Positions 42,253 through 50,951 of a DNA stretch of 64,000 nucleotides are shown here, piece after piece. The notes below the pieces were generated by a model. It saw only the letters and a list, made by a program, of their open reading frames with translations. It was not told the DNA's origin and made no database searches. Origin of the DNA: Demequina flava (GTDB taxonomy: Bacteria > Actinomycetota > Actinomycetes > Actinomycetales > Demequinaceae); the NCBI RefSeq assembly GCF_000975035.1, contig NZ_BBRA01000001.1, positions 1,590,838 to 1,654,837 of the forward strand, written 5' to 3'. A program made the position numbers and the translations under genes. Each line of letters begins with the position of its first letter. Position 1 is the first letter of the stretch.

Positions 42253-42285
42253 GCATCGGCCCTCAGCCAGCCCCAGCATCGTCCC
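42253..42285. repeat. Two tandem dispersed-repeat copies after uppS
   Basis: GCATCGGCCC (42253-42262) and a one-mismatch copy GCATCGTCCC (42276-42285), same orientation, just 3' of the uppS stop. Confidence 0.65.
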
Positions 42286-42290
42286 TGCCC

Positions 42291-42343
42291 CAGTAGGGGG
42301 TTTGGGTCACTTTTGGGCGAAATGTGACTCAAACCCCCTACTG
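42291..42343. repeat. Long inverted repeat between uppS and phoH
   Basis: CAGTAGGGGGTTTGGGTCAC (42291-42310) pairs with 42324-42343 at 19 of 20 positions (the exception a G-T pair) around 13 bases. It is followed by GAAGCG rather than a T-run. It may end uppS transcription or be a small mobile palindrome. Together with the phoH leader it fills the 305-base gap between the genes. Confidence 0.7.
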
Positions 42344-42373
42344 AAGCGCGCCCCCCGTACCCCCGCGCCCGGG

Positions 42374-42539
42374 CGTGTGACGAACAGATGAAATGTGGCG
42401 TGTCGCGCTCGACACACCCGTAGGCAGGCGTAGCGTCACACACGTGGGAAACCAACTCACCTGCACTGTCCAAGTGCGGGAATGACATCGATCGCCGTGG
42501 AGCGATCGGCGCTCCGCGGCCTGACCCCGGGAGCGCTAC
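42374..42539 (+). promoter_or_regulatory. Highly structured phoH leader
   Basis: Several nested stems precede phoH: GTGTGACG (42375-42382) with CGTCACAC (42434-42441), enclosing GTGTCG-CGCT-CGACAC; then CCTGCACT/AGTGCGGG (about 42460-42480); CGATCGC/GCGATCG (about 42488-42507); and GCGCTCC pairing with GGAGCGC (about 42510-42537). The last stem covers GGGAG, the phoH ribosome site. This suggests control of translation by RNA folding. It matches no riboswitch class that I recognise. Confidence 0.5.
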
Positions 42540-43904
42540 GTGACCACGATCGAGACTGACACCACCCCCTCCATCAACGCTGAGATGAAGACCGAGCTCC
42601 GCACCTTTGTGTTGGACACCTCCGTCCTCCTCTCGGATCCACGAGCGCTGAAGCGCTTCGCCGAACACAGCGTCGTGCTCCCGGTGGTGGTGATCACGGA
42701 GTTGGAGGCCAAGCGCCACCACCCCGAGTTGGGATACTTTGCCCGCTCGGCGCTGAGGATGCTCGACGAGATGCGCGTCAAGCACGGCAAACTCGACGAA
42801 CCCGTACCCGCGAATGAGACCGGCGGCACGCTCCGCGTCGAGCTCAATCACACGGACCAGTCGGTGCTACCCAGTGGCTTCCGCCTGGGCGACAACGACA
42901 CCCGCATCCTGACGGTCGCAGCCAACCTCAAGGCAGAGGGACACCAGGTCGTCGTGGTCTCGAAGGACCTGCCGATGCGCGTGAAGGCGTCCGCGCTGGG
43001 TATCGAGGCCGAGGAGTACAAGGCGGAACTCGCTGTTGACTCTGGCTGGACCGGAATGCGAGAGATTCAGCTCGCCGACGAGAAGATGTCGGAGCTGTAC
43101 GACGCCGAGCGCTTGCCTGCGCTTGAAGCGGCGGAATGCGGCGAGGACCTCGCCACCCTTCCCGTCCACACCGGACTGGTCATTCAGTCCCCGCGCGGCT
43201 CGGCGCTTGGTCGCGTCGATGACCGTGGCGGTGTGCGACTGGTCCGCGGCGACCAGGAGGTTTTCGGAGTCCACGGGCGCTCGGCGGAGCAGCGCATCGC
43301 GATCGACCTGCTGCTCGATGAGACGGTCGGGATCGTGTCCATGGGTGGCCGGGCCGGAACCGGCAAGAGCGCCCTGGCGCTGTGCGCGGGCCTGGAAGCA
43401 GTCATGGAGCGCCGTCAGCACAAGAAGATCATGGTCTTCCGCCCGCTGTACGCCGTGGGCGGCCAGGACCTGGGCTACCTGCCCGGTTCCGAGACCGAGA
43501 AGATGAACCCCTGGGCTCAGGCGGTCTTCGACACGCTCGGCGCAATGGTGTCCTCAGAGGTTGTTGAGGAGGTCATGGCCCGCGGAATGCTCGAGGTCCT
43601 GCCGCTGACTCACATCCGCGGCCGCTCGCTCCACGACGCCTTCGTGATTGTGGACGAGGCGCAGTCGCTCGAGCGCAACGTGCTGCTGACGATGCTGAGC
43701 CGCATTGGCCAGGACTCGCGCGTCATCCTCACGCACGATGTTGCCCAGCGCGACAACCTGCGCGTGGGACGCCACGACGGCATCGCCGCGGTGATCGAGG
43801 CGCTCAAGGGCCACGACCTCTTCGCCCACGTCACTCTGGAGCGCTCGGAGCGTTCCGCGGTCGCCGCGCTGGTGACCGACATGCTCGAGAGGCTCGACCT
43901 GTAG
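42540..43904 (+). CDS. PhoH-family protein with N-terminal PIN domain (PhoH2 type)
   Basis: 454 residues. The PIN ribonuclease domain (about 18-165) has [21 protein letters not shown] and [13 protein letters not shown] with the acidic metal cluster. The PhoH ATPase (about 240-454) has Walker [14 protein letters not shown] (near 271), Walker [12 protein letters not shown] (near 370) and [12 protein letters not shown]. PhoH2 proteins couple RNA cleavage with an ATP-driven helicase. In mycobacteria they form a toxin-antitoxin-like pair with a small upstream gene; here only a 25-codon frame (42482-42559) overlaps the start, which I do not trust. The start is GTG 42540, with its ribosome site in a hairpin. 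Confidence 0.93.
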   Translation: MTTIETDTTPSINAEMKTELRTFVLDTSVLLSDPRALKRFAEHSVVLPVVVITELEAKRHHPELGYFARSALRMLDEMRVKHGKLDEPVPANETGGTLRVELNHTDQSVLPSGFRLGDNDTRILTVAANLKAEGHQVVVVSKDLPMRVKASALGIEAEEYKAELAVDSGWTGMREIQLADEKMSELYDAERLPALEAAECGEDLATLPVHTGLVIQSPRGSALGRVDDRGGVRLVRGDQEVFGVHGRSAEQRIAIDLLLDETVGIVSMGGRAGTGKSALALCAGLEAVMERRQHKKIMVFRPLYAVGGQDLGYLPGSETEKMNPWAQAVFDTLGAMVSSEVVEEVMARGMLEVLPLTHIRGRSLHDAFVIVDEAQSLERNVLLTMLSRIGQDSRVILTHDVAQRDNLRVGRHDGIAAVIEALKGHDLFAHVTLERSERSAVAALVTDMLERLDL

Positions 43905-43925
43905 CACCCCGCCTGAGCCACGTAC

Positions 43926-43974
43926 AAAGGCGAGGGCCGATGCCAGCGTTACCGCGGCATTGGCCCTCGCCTTT
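43926..43974. terminator. Palindromic GGGCCGATGC element, bidirectional terminator
   Basis: AAAGGCGAGGGCCGATGCC (43926-43944) pairs over 19 positions (one G-T) with 43956-43974, followed by T-rich TGTCTT. The loop is AGCGTTACCGC. The stem has an A-run on the left and a T-run on the right, a classical two-way intrinsic terminator between convergent phoH and siderophore-interacting-protein genes. Confidence 0.85.
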
Positions 43975-43990
43975 TGTCTTGTGCTGCTGG

Positions 43991-44830
43991 TTACAGCCCC
44001 ACCTCTTGCAGGAAGGGCTCGAGCTCGATCCAGTTGACCTCATCGGGACGGGACTCGTCCCAGATTTCCGCGTAGCGGGCCTGCTGCTCGGGCGTCATGG
44101 CGAGCCACTTCTTGAGGCGTTCTTCCTGGTTGAAATGCCAGTAGCCGACGATCCGGTAGAAGCTGTGGTGACGCATCCAGTAGGTGCGGATGTGCTTGCG
44201 TGCGGCGCGCGAGGCGCTGGTCTCACACGCGACCCAGATGTAGGTGTCGTCGCTGGGCTCGTCGAGGCTCTCCATGCGCGCCACGATCTCGCACAGGGCC
44301 CGGCCGTTGCCGGCCACGACCCAGGTGACGTCAACGTCTGCGGCGGAAGCCAGCTCGATCTCATCGGCGGCGTCGAGCACCTCGATGAACACCTGAAATG
44401 ACTCGTCCTCCGAGGCTTCCTCGAGGATGCGCGCCACTGCAGGGATGCCGGTCGCGTCGGCGAACAGCATGCGCTTGGTGGTGCCCTCGGGTGGACCGTA
44501 GTAGCCGCGGGCGCCGCTCACCGCGACAACCTGGCCCACCTGACAGTCGCGCGCCCAGGACGCACCCAGGCCATGACCGTGCGTGACCACGTCGACCAGC
44601 ATGGTCTGCGCTGCCGGATCCCAGCGGCGGATCGTGTAGTGCCGGGCGATGACGTGATCGTCCTCCCAGCCGTCCGCAGCATCGGGGCCGGGAATGTGGA
44701 TGTGGACAAACTCATCGGGTTTGCCGGTGCTTTCCCACTCGCGCAAGGAGTCGCCGGCGAGGGTGACGCGGCGGAGGTTGGGTGACAGGTCACGGGCGTC
44801 AACGACGCTCACGCGGTACGAGTCGGTCAT
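43991..44830 (-). CDS. Siderophore-interacting protein (flavin-dependent ferric-siderophore reductase family)
   Basis: 279 residues. The N-terminal FAD-binding barrel has the flavin motif ARHYTIRRWD (R-x-Y-T) and the GASWARDCQVGQ loop. The C-terminal SIP domain has FADATGIPAVARILEE, VTWVVAGNGRAL, VACETSASRAARKHIRTYW and GYWHFNQEE. These enzymes reduce ferric siderophores in the cytoplasm to release iron. It is the last gene of the siderophore uptake operon. The start is ATG 44830 with GAAGGAG upstream. Confidence 0.94.
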   Translation of the reverse strand: MTDSYRVSVVDARDLSPNLRRVTLAGDSLREWESTGKPDEFVHIHIPGPDAADGWEDDHVIARHYTIRRWDPAAQTMLVDVVTHGHGLGASWARDCQVGQVVAVSGARGYYGPPEGTTKRMLFADATGIPAVARILEEASEDESFQVFIEVLDAADEIELASAADVDVTWVVAGNGRALCEIVARMESLDEPSDDTYIWVACETSASRAARKHIRTYWMRHHSFYRIVGYWHFNQEERLKKWLAMTPEQQARYAEIWDESRPDEVNWIELEPFLQEVGL

Positions 44831-44855
44831 GGTCACTCCTTCACTGCTGGGGGGA

Positions 44856-44889
44856 GGGCCGATGCTGTGGTTGCCGGAGCGGGGCATCG
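44856..44889. repeat. Degenerate repeat copy in the siderophore operon
   Basis: GGGCCGATGC at 44856-44865, with a decayed partner GCATCG at 44884-44889. Only six bases would pair. It sits between the siderophore-binding-protein and SIP genes. Confidence 0.6.
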
Positions 44890-44900
44890 ATCCCTTGGGC

Positions 44901-44930
44901 GGGAGGCGCCGAGCGAAGCCGGCGCCTCCC
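44901..44930 (-). terminator. Hairpin after the siderophore-binding-protein gene
   Basis: GGGAGGCGCC (44901-44910) and GGCGCCTCCC (44921-44930), a perfect 10-bp stem with a 10-base loop, seven bases past the binding-protein stop on the minus strand. Possible partial terminator lowering SIP expression relative to the binding protein. Confidence 0.65.
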
Positions 44931-44936
44931 AAGTGG

Positions 44937-46055
44937 TTAGGAACCTGCGGTGGCGTCGGCGTACTCGACGACCTCGGTGGCGGGGTCGCCATCGAGAGCC
45001 TGCTCGAGCATCGGCACGAACGCCGCAAGCGAGTACTCAATTGCCGAGGGGGAGTTCGCGAAGAAAGCGCCCTCGAGGGTCGGGTCGGTGAGCCAGACGT
45101 TGCCGCCGGTCTCCGTGGTGTTCAGCGAGTCGAACAGCGGCAGCTCCTGGAGGGAATCCACTGCGCTCGGGTCAGTGGCGACCTGCCACACGACCGAGTC
45201 GAGGTCGCCCAGGACGTCGAGCTGCTCGGCGCTGATCTGCAGCCATGCCTCATCGGCGCCCTCGATCGAGGAGGTGTTGAGGCCGAGGTTCGCGAGGAAC
45301 TGGTTGCGGGTGTCGTTGGCCGCGTACACGTACGCCTGGCCCTCGTAGTAACCGCCGACCTGCGAGGTGAGGCCTTCCCACTCGGGGTGCGCTTCGCGGA
45401 CCTCGGTGAACTGTGCGTCGATGTCGGCGATGATCTCTTCGGCCTTGTCGGTGGTGCCGGTGGCCTGCGCGAGGAGGGTGAGCTCGTCGGCCAGGGACAC
45501 GCCCCACTCGACGGTCTCGTTGCCCTCGGAGTCCGTTGCAGGACGGGTCACCACAGGGGCGATGCCGGACAGCAGGTCGTACTCTTCCTGCGTCATGGTG
45601 TGGCCCGGGTAGGTCGCGACGATCAGGTCGGGGGAGAAGGCCGCGATAGCTTCGGCGTCATAGGTGGTTGCGCCGGGCTCGAAGGTCTCGGGCTCAGCGC
45701 CAGCTGCGATGCGGTCCTCTTCGGCCCAGGGGCCGGTGCCGTTGTCGTAGCCCTGCCAGGAGACAGGCACGGCGACCGGGGCGACGCCCAGCGCGTAGAG
45801 GTACTCGTGCTCGTGAGAGCCGAGCGTCACGATGCTCTGTGGCTCGGACTCGATGGTGACCTCACCCATGGTGGTGTCAAGAGTCACGGGGAAGCCTGCC
45901 GACTCGGAAGCCTCTGCTTCGTCAGTGGCGGCGGCGGTGGCTTCTGCGGACTCTTCAGTCTCGGACGAGTCCGACGACGAGCATGCCGCGAGGGTGAGTG
46001 CGGCAACCGCGGTCATCGACACGGCGGCCAGGCGGCGCGAGGTGCGCAGCTTCAT
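44937..46055 (-). CDS. Ferric-siderophore-binding lipoprotein (FecB/FhuD class)
   Basis: 372 residues. A signal with lipobox LAAC (Cys25), a Ser/Glu/Ala-rich linker, then the periplasmic-binding-protein type III fold with PQSIVTLGSHEHEYLYALGV near the start and SPDLIVATYPGH in the first lobe. It captures ferric siderophore outside the membrane for the two FecCD permeases encoded upstream. It begins 33 bases after the 161-residue unknown protein's stop. Confidence 0.94.
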   Translation of the reverse strand: MKLRTSRRLAAVSMTAVAALTLAACSSSDSSETEESAEATAAATDEAEASESAGFPVTLDTTMGEVTIESEPQSIVTLGSHEHEYLYALGVAPVAVPVSWQGYDNGTGPWAEEDRIAAGAEPETFEPGATTYDAEAIAAFSPDLIVATYPGHTMTQEEYDLLSGIAPVVTRPATDSEGNETVEWGVSLADELTLLAQATGTTDKAEEIIADIDAQFTEVREAHPEWEGLTSQVGGYYEGQAYVYAANDTRNQFLANLGLNTSSIEGADEAWLQISAEQLDVLGDLDSVVWQVATDPSAVDSLQELPLFDSLNTTETGGNVWLTDPTLEGAFFANSPSAIEYSLAAFVPMLEQALDGDPATEVVEYADATAGS

Positions 46056-46088
46056 GGGGTTCTCCTTGAGTAGTGGGGTCTTGAAGGG

Positions 46089-46574
46089 TCAGGACGAATG
46101 GGTGGTGAGCACGAGGTGCTCGACGAGGCAGGCTCCGTAGGCCGCGGTGGCGGCCTCATCGAGCTGCTGGGAGGTGTGGGTGCCGGACTGATCGCGCAGT
46201 GCGACGACGGAGAGCCCGAGGTCTGCGTCATCGCGCACCAGAGCCTGGAGGGGGGCCGCAGTGTGCCCCGACGCGCGCAGGCAGGCGACGGTGGGTTTGG
46301 CGGGCATGGGCGAGACGAACCAGCGCACACCGTCGCGGTGCGCAAAGCCGGTGGTGGGGTCGATGCCGTCGACCATGAGTGCGCGGGCGAAGTCTTCACT
46401 GCGGGCATGGTGTTCGAGGACGAGCTCGCGGAACGCATCCGAGCACAGGTGGGCGTCCTCGTGCGCGCCGACCACGATGGCGTCGCCGTCGACCGTTGTG
46501 ACGCGCGCGACCAGGCCGGGGACAGCGGCCACGAGGGCGGCGGCGGAACGCAACTGAGGGGACGTGACGCTCAT
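46089..46574 (-). CDS. Unknown 161-residue protein in the siderophore operon
   Basis: I do not recognise this protein. It has no signal peptide or membrane segment. The N-terminus is Ala/Val-rich (RSAAALVAAVPGLVARVTTV), two charged regions with His/Asp follow (GAHEDAHLCSD and LEHHARSEDFARAL), then VRWFVSPMPAKPTVACLRASGH. Its ATG overlaps the stop of the siderophore ATPase gene (46571-46574), so it is translated with the transporter. It might be cytosolic and act on iron or siderophore handling, or on the ATPase. That is guesswork from position alone. Confidence 0.8.
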   Translation of the reverse strand: MSVTSPQLRSAAALVAAVPGLVARVTTVDGDAIVVGAHEDAHLCSDAFRELVLEHHARSEDFARALMVDGIDPTTGFAHRDGVRWFVSPMPAKPTVACLRASGHTAAPLQALVRDDADLGLSVVALRDQSGTHTSQQLDEAATAAYGACLVEHLVLTTHSS

Positions 46575-47365
46575 TTGGTGCCTCCTGGACCGTGGGCGGG
46601 GACGACGATGGGCGTGCCGGTCACGGGGTCCGGGAGCACGCGCGCATCGAGGTGGAAGACGTCGCGGATGAGGTCCTCGGTGAAGACCTCGGTGGGGTCG
46701 CCTGCCGCGGCGACTTCGCCGTCGCTCATGGCGATGACGTGGTGCGCGTAGCGGGCCGCTTGGTGCAGGTCGTGGACCACCATGACGATAGTGCGGGCCT
46801 GACGCTGGTTGAGCCGGTGCAGGAGGTCGAGGACCTCGTACTGGTGAGAGATGTCCAGGTACGTGGTGGGCTCATCCAGGAGCATGAGCGGCGTGTCCTG
46901 TGCGAGGGACATCGCGATCCACGCGCGCTGGCGCTGTCCGCCGGAGAGCTCGTCGACCACTGAGTCTTGAATCGACGTGAGGTTCGTCGAGTGCAGGGCA
47001 CTGAGGACAGCCGTCTCATCCGTGCTGGACCATGGGCGCAGCACCTTCTGATGGGGCGTGCGGCCGCGAGCGACGAGTTCTTTGACCGTGATGCCAGCGG
47101 GCGCGTTGGGTGCCTGGGGAAGGAGGCCGATGCGGCGGGCGACTTCGCGGGTACCCACCGTGTGGATGTTGACGCCATCGAGGATGACGGACCCGGACGT
47201 GGGCGGCAGCAGCCGGACGAGGGCCCGCAGGAGCGTCGACTTGCCACAGCCGTTGGGGCCCACGATCGCGGTGATCTTGCCGTCAGGGACGGAGACGTTG
47301 ACGCCGCGGACGATGGGCTGGTCGCCGTAGCCAATGAAGGCTTGCTTGGCCTCGAGTCTGCTCAT
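46571..47365 (-). CDS. Ferric-siderophore ABC transporter ATP-binding protein (FecE/FepC class)
   Basis: 264 residues. Walker A GPNGCGKSTLLRAL (near residue 36), Q-loop in IGLLPQAPNAP, signature DELSGGQRQRAWIAMSLAQD, Walker B MLLLDEPTTYLD and switch His in VVHDLHQAARY mark the FecE class. The start is ATG 47365, preceded by GAGGAGG and overlapping the permease stop by four bases. Longer in-frame extensions lie in the permease gene and are noise. Confidence 0.95.
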   Translation of the reverse strand: MSRLEAKQAFIGYGDQPIVRGVNVSVPDGKITAIVGPNGCGKSTLLRALVRLLPPTSGSVILDGVNIHTVGTREVARRIGLLPQAPNAPAGITVKELVARGRTPHQKVLRPWSSTDETAVLSALHSTNLTSIQDSVVDELSGGQRQRAWIAMSLAQDTPLMLLDEPTTYLDISHQYEVLDLLHRLNQRQARTIVMVVHDLHQAARYAHHVIAMSDGEVAAAGDPTEVFTEDLIRDVFHLDARVLPDPVTGTPIVVPAHGPGGTK

Positions 47366-48399
47366 GAGGGACCTCCTCTGGATGCGCGCCACACCAGCCA
47401 CAGCAGGTACGGGGCGCCAATGGCGGCGGTGAAGATACCCACGGGGAATTGCAGATCGGCGGGCATCAGTTGGGACATTTGGTCGGCGACGAGGAGCAAC
47501 AGTGCTCCCATGAGCGCCGATGGGATGAGGGTGACGCCAGCGCTGCGCGTGAGGCGTAGTGCTAGTGCTGGGGCGACGAGTGCAATGAATCCGATGGGGC
47601 CGGTGACGGCGGTCGCGGCCGCGGCGAGCAACACCGAACTGACGGCGAGAATCGCACGCGATGCGGTCACGGGGATACCAAGGGCGCGGGCGGTGTCCTC
47701 GCCCATCTCCATGGTCCTCAGCGCGCGGCCGTTCCACAGGATGATCGGAACGAGCACGGCGAGCACTGTGGCGGAGACAGTGACGTGCGTCCACGTCCGC
47801 CCGGTGGTGGAACCGACGAGCCATCCCAGCGCGGTGCCGGCGTCGTGGACGTCCATGCGGGTGAGCAGGTACTGCGTGGTGGACTGGGCGACAAAGCCGA
47901 TGCCGATTCCCGCGAGGATGAGCCGGAGCGGAACAATGCCGCGGCGCCACGACAGCGCCAAGATGATGGCCGCCGTCACGAGCGCACCCACGGTGGCGCC
48001 GGCGGCGATGATCCACAGCGACGTGGTCGCGACCAAGAACATCGTGAGAATGGCGCCGGTGCCAGCGCCCATCGTGATGCCGATGAAGTCGGGGGACGCG
48101 AGGGGGTTACGGGTCAGCGATTGCAGGATCGCGCCGGACAGCCCGAGCGTGGCGCCCACGAGGATTGCGGTGAACGCACGCGGCGCACGCACCTGGCCCA
48201 CGATGAAGTCGCCAGGGGAGCCAACGGGGATCCCGACCGCTGCCTTAAGGGAGTCGATGACGGTGATGTCCGCCTTGCCGACCGACAGCGCAAAGAGGAA
48301 GACTCCGAAGAGCGCGGCGGTCATGACGAGGCCGACCACGAAGGTCCGGCGGTGCGTCGTGATGCCGAGGGCGCCCATGCGAAGGGTCTTGGTGGTCAC
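47362..48399 (-). CDS. Ferric-siderophore ABC transporter permease (FecCD)
   Basis: 345 residues, about nine to ten membrane helices. Conserved FecCD segments include AILVGATLGLSGAILQSLTR, NPLASPDFIGITMGAG and GPIGFIALVAPALALRL. It overlaps both neighbours by four bases. It forms the channel with the next FecCD subunit. Confidence 0.95.
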   Translation of the reverse strand: MTTKTLRMGALGITTHRRTFVVGLVMTAALFGVFLFALSVGKADITVIDSLKAAVGIPVGSPGDFIVGQVRAPRAFTAILVGATLGLSGAILQSLTRNPLASPDFIGITMGAGTGAILTMFLVATTSLWIIAAGATVGALVTAAIILALSWRRGIVPLRLILAGIGIGFVAQSTTQYLLTRMDVHDAGTALGWLVGSTTGRTWTHVTVSATVLAVLVPIILWNGRALRTMEMGEDTARALGIPVTASRAILAVSSVLLAAAATAVTGPIGFIALVAPALALRLTRSAGVTLIPSALMGALLLLVADQMSQLMPADLQFPVGIFTAAIGAPYLLWLVWRASRGGPS

Positions 48400-49388
48400 A
48401 GCTCCACCACCTTCATGCGGCGGGCCATGAGCGCGAAGATCAGTCCACCGATGAACGCGGTCGTAATGCCGACGCCAATTTCGGAGGGGCGCGCGACGAC
48501 GCGACCGATGACGTCACAGACTAGAACGAGCGCGGCACCGCCAAGTCCGCTCACGACGAGCAGCCACGGCAAGGAAGCGCCAACCAGGGCGCGGGCGAGA
48601 TGTGGCACGGCGAGTCCGACGAAGACGATGGGCCCGGCAGCCGCCGTGGCAGATGCGGCGAGCAGTGTGACCACGACGATGATGATGGCGCGAATGACGG
48701 AGATGTTGATGCCGAGGGCGCGAGCGGCGTCTTCGCCAAGTCCGACGGCCTGCAGTTGGCGGGACACCAGCAGCGCCACGGCCACCGCAATGACGACGAT
48801 GGGGACCAAAGTTGCGACGTCTTCGCTTTGACGTCCCGTGAGTGAGCCCGCAACCCATAGGCGGTACTGGTCGAGGGTGGCGTCGTCGACGAGGAGAACG
48901 GCGTTGATGATCGACGTGATCAGGGCGGTCAGCGCAACACCGGCGAGCGCCAGGCGCACGGGCGCGCCGGCTGCCGCACCACGAGCGCCGATGGCGTAGA
49001 CGAGGGCAGCCGCGATTCCGGCGCCCACGAACGCGAGCGGCACCTGTGCCGCGAAGCCGGTGAGGCCTGCGGTCAGACCAATCACGACCGCGAGCGAAGC
49101 GCCCGCATTGATGCCGAGCAGACCCGGGTCTGCAAAGGGGTTGCGCGTGAGCGCCTGCATGAGCGCGCCAGCAATGCCGAGTGCGGCACCGGCGATGATC
49201 CCGATGACGGTTCGCGAGACGCGCAGATCGCGCACGATCAACTGCTCGGGGTCGTCCGGGTTGAAGTCGACGAGCGACTGCCACACCGTGGCCAGGTCGA
49301 TGGTGCGGGAGCCGATGGCGAGCGAGAGCGCGATGGCGACGGCCAACACCGCGGCGGCGGCAATCGCGATCAGGGCGCGCCGAGGCAT
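48396..49388 (-). CDS. Ferric-siderophore ABC transporter permease (FecCD), first gene of operon
   Basis: 330 residues of the same fold as its partner: GAALGIAGALMQALTRNPFA, DPGLLGINAGAS and GPIVFVGLAVPHLARALVG. It is the promoter-proximal gene of a six-gene operon (permease, permease, ATPase, unknown, binding protein, SIP). An IdeR/DtxR-type iron box lies 45-63 bases upstream of its start, so the operon should be repressed by iron. Confidence 0.95.
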   Translation of the reverse strand: MPRRALIAIAAAAVLAVAIALSLAIGSRTIDLATVWQSLVDFNPDDPEQLIVRDLRVSRTVIGIIAGAALGIAGALMQALTRNPFADPGLLGINAGASLAVVIGLTAGLTGFAAQVPLAFVGAGIAAALVYAIGARGAAAGAPVRLALAGVALTALITSIINAVLLVDDATLDQYRLWVAGSLTGRQSEDVATLVPIVVIAVAVALLVSRQLQAVGLGEDAARALGINISVIRAIIIVVVTLLAASATAAAGPIVFVGLAVPHLARALVGASLPWLLVVSGLGGAALVLVCDVIGRVVARPSEIGVGITTAFIGGLIFALMARRMKVVEL

Positions 49389-49432
49389 CGTGCTCCAATG
49401 TCAGTGGTTGTGGCGCACGTCAAGGTGCGCGG

Positions 49433-49451
49433 TGAGGCTCACCTAACCTAA
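49433..49451 (-). promoter_or_regulatory. Iron box (IdeR/DtxR operator) of the siderophore operon
   Basis: On the minus strand the 19 bases read TTAGGTTAGGTGAGCCTCA, matching the IdeR consensus TTAGGTTAGGCTAACCTAA at 15 of 19. It overlaps the -10 TAGGTT of a promoter whose -35 is TTGCTT, 18 bases away. Iron-loaded repressor would block RNA polymerase directly. Confidence 0.85.
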
Positions 49452-49554
49452 ACCACGAGAGGGCATTAAAGCAACGTCGACGTCAGGTTAATCGACAGGG
49501 CCGGTGGCGCTCGTCGCTCACGCGCGAGCTGGTACCAGCGGGGTTGTGCCAGGA

Positions 49555-49587
49555 GGGCCGATGCTCCGGTCGCGGATGCAGTCCGCG
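49555..49587. repeat. Single dispersed-repeat copy and small hairpin after hemA
   Basis: GGGCCGATGC at 49555-49564, followed by CGCGGA-TGCAG-TCCGCG (49571-49587), just 3' of hemA on the minus strand. The small hairpin may help terminate hemA. Confidence 0.55.
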
Positions 49588-49591
49588 AACG

Positions 49592-50899
49592 TCAGGCGGT
49601 GCCGTGGGAGGTTGGCCAAGGGGAGTCGATCTCGTCTGCCGGGCAGGCGTCCTGCGGCATGTCCACGTCGATGCCGTAAAGCGCGCGGATTGCTCCCAGG
49701 TAGCGGTCTTCCTCGCCAGCCTGGGCAAGCTCACGCGCACGCACCGTAGGCGTGTGGAGCAACGTCTTGGCAAAGCGGCGCAGGGACTGTTCCACGGCAT
49801 CGGCCTCAGCGACTGCTGCTTCGGAGGACCCGGCTGCCGGGCGCACGCGCCCCAGTTCCTTTTCGAGAATCCCGAAGACGTGCTCGCGCAGGGCGACCAC
49901 TGCGGGATCGAGGGTGCGGGCGCTCTCCCCGTCGCCAAACCGGGCAACTGCGTGCGCGACGATGGCGCGTGCCGCCTCGATGGAGGACACCGACTCCTCA
50001 GGAGCTTGCGTTCCCACGGACTCGAGGTTGATGACGTGCACGCCGCGCATTTGCTCGACGCCGGGCGCTACATCGCGGTGAAGCGCAAGGTCCACGAGCG
50101 TGAGGTCGCGGGTGGCGTCGCCGCGTGCGGAGGACACCATGGTGGGGGTGAGGACGATCGACTCGCCGCCGGAACATGCGAGCACCACGTCGACGGAGCC
50201 GAGCGCTTCGCGGAGTCCTTCACCGTCGAGCGACTCAATGCCGTGACGGGCACCGAACTCGGCGCCGCGACCGGACGGCGAATACACGCCAACAATGTCG
50301 ACACCGCGCGCCAGGAGCGAGCCCACGCCCGTCTCGGCAAGTGCGCCGGTGCCAATGACGAGCGCCTTGGCGCCGTTCCAGTTCACTGTCGCGCTGGCGA
50401 GGTCGAAGGCCACCGACACGACTGAGCGCCCAGAGGTACCCAGTCCGGTAGACGACGCGACGACACGGGATGTGCGCAACGCCGACTGGAACAGCCGGTC
50501 CAGACGCGGGGAGACATGCTGGCCGGCCTGCGCGTCGATGTGTGCGCGCCGCACCTGGCCGGAAATCTCGCGTTCTCCCACGACCATGGACTCGAGGCCC
50601 GTCGCGACGGACATGAGGTGGTGGACGGCGTCATCGCCTTCGTAAGTGGCAAGCGCCTGGGCGATCGCGTCGCGGTCCAAAGACGTGGTTTCGACGAGCG
50701 CATCGATCACCGCTTGGCGGCCCGCATCGGCGTCATCCGCTTCGAGGTACACCTCGAAGCGGTTGCACGTGGGCAGAACCACGGCACCGCTGATGGGGGA
50801 TGTGCCCTCCACGATCGCGCTTCCCAACGACTCTGAACCAACACTGAGTTGCTCCAGGACGGTGAGATCGCGGTTGTGGTGACTGGCGACGAGTGACAT
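49592..50899 (-). CDS. hemA: Glutamyl-tRNA reductase
   Basis: 435 residues. It makes glutamate-1-semialdehyde from Glu-tRNA, the first step of C5 haem synthesis. The nucleophile Cys lies in VLPTCNRFEVYLE (near 45), followed by GLESMVVGEREISGQV, the NADPH domain with ALVIGTGALAETG, and a helical dimerisation tail. The start is ATG 50899 with GAGGGG upstream. It is divergent from hemE. The partners usually next to hemA (hemC, hemD, hemB, hemL) are not in the window. Confidence 0.96.
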   Translation of the reverse strand: MSLVASHHNRDLTVLEQLSVGSESLGSAIVEGTSPISGAVVLPTCNRFEVYLEADDADAGRQAVIDALVETTSLDRDAIAQALATYEGDDAVHHLMSVATGLESMVVGEREISGQVRRAHIDAQAGQHVSPRLDRLFQSALRTSRVVASSTGLGTSGRSVVSVAFDLASATVNWNGAKALVIGTGALAETGVGSLLARGVDIVGVYSPSGRGAEFGARHGIESLDGEGLREALGSVDVVLACSGGESIVLTPTMVSSARGDATRDLTLVDLALHRDVAPGVEQMRGVHVINLESVGTQAPEESVSSIEAARAIVAHAVARFGDGESARTLDPAVVALREHVFGILEKELGRVRPAAGSSEAAVAEADAVEQSLRRFAKTLLHTPTVRARELAQAGEEDRYLGAIRALYGIDVDMPQDACPADEIDSPWPTSHGTA

Positions 50900-50951
50900 C
50901 AATACCACCCCTCTATTCTGACATGCGCGCGGTTCAAGGCAGAATCGATGT

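Noticed and set aside
42374-42480. A cyclic-di-AMP (ydaO) or cobalamin riboswitch upstream of phoH
   Set aside because: The conserved core motifs of those classes that I know are not present.
42482-42559. A 25-codon frame overlapping the phoH start, considered as an antitoxin like mycobacterial PhoAT
   Set aside because: It is very short, has no spaced ribosome site, no recognisable motif, and lies in a heavily structured leader.
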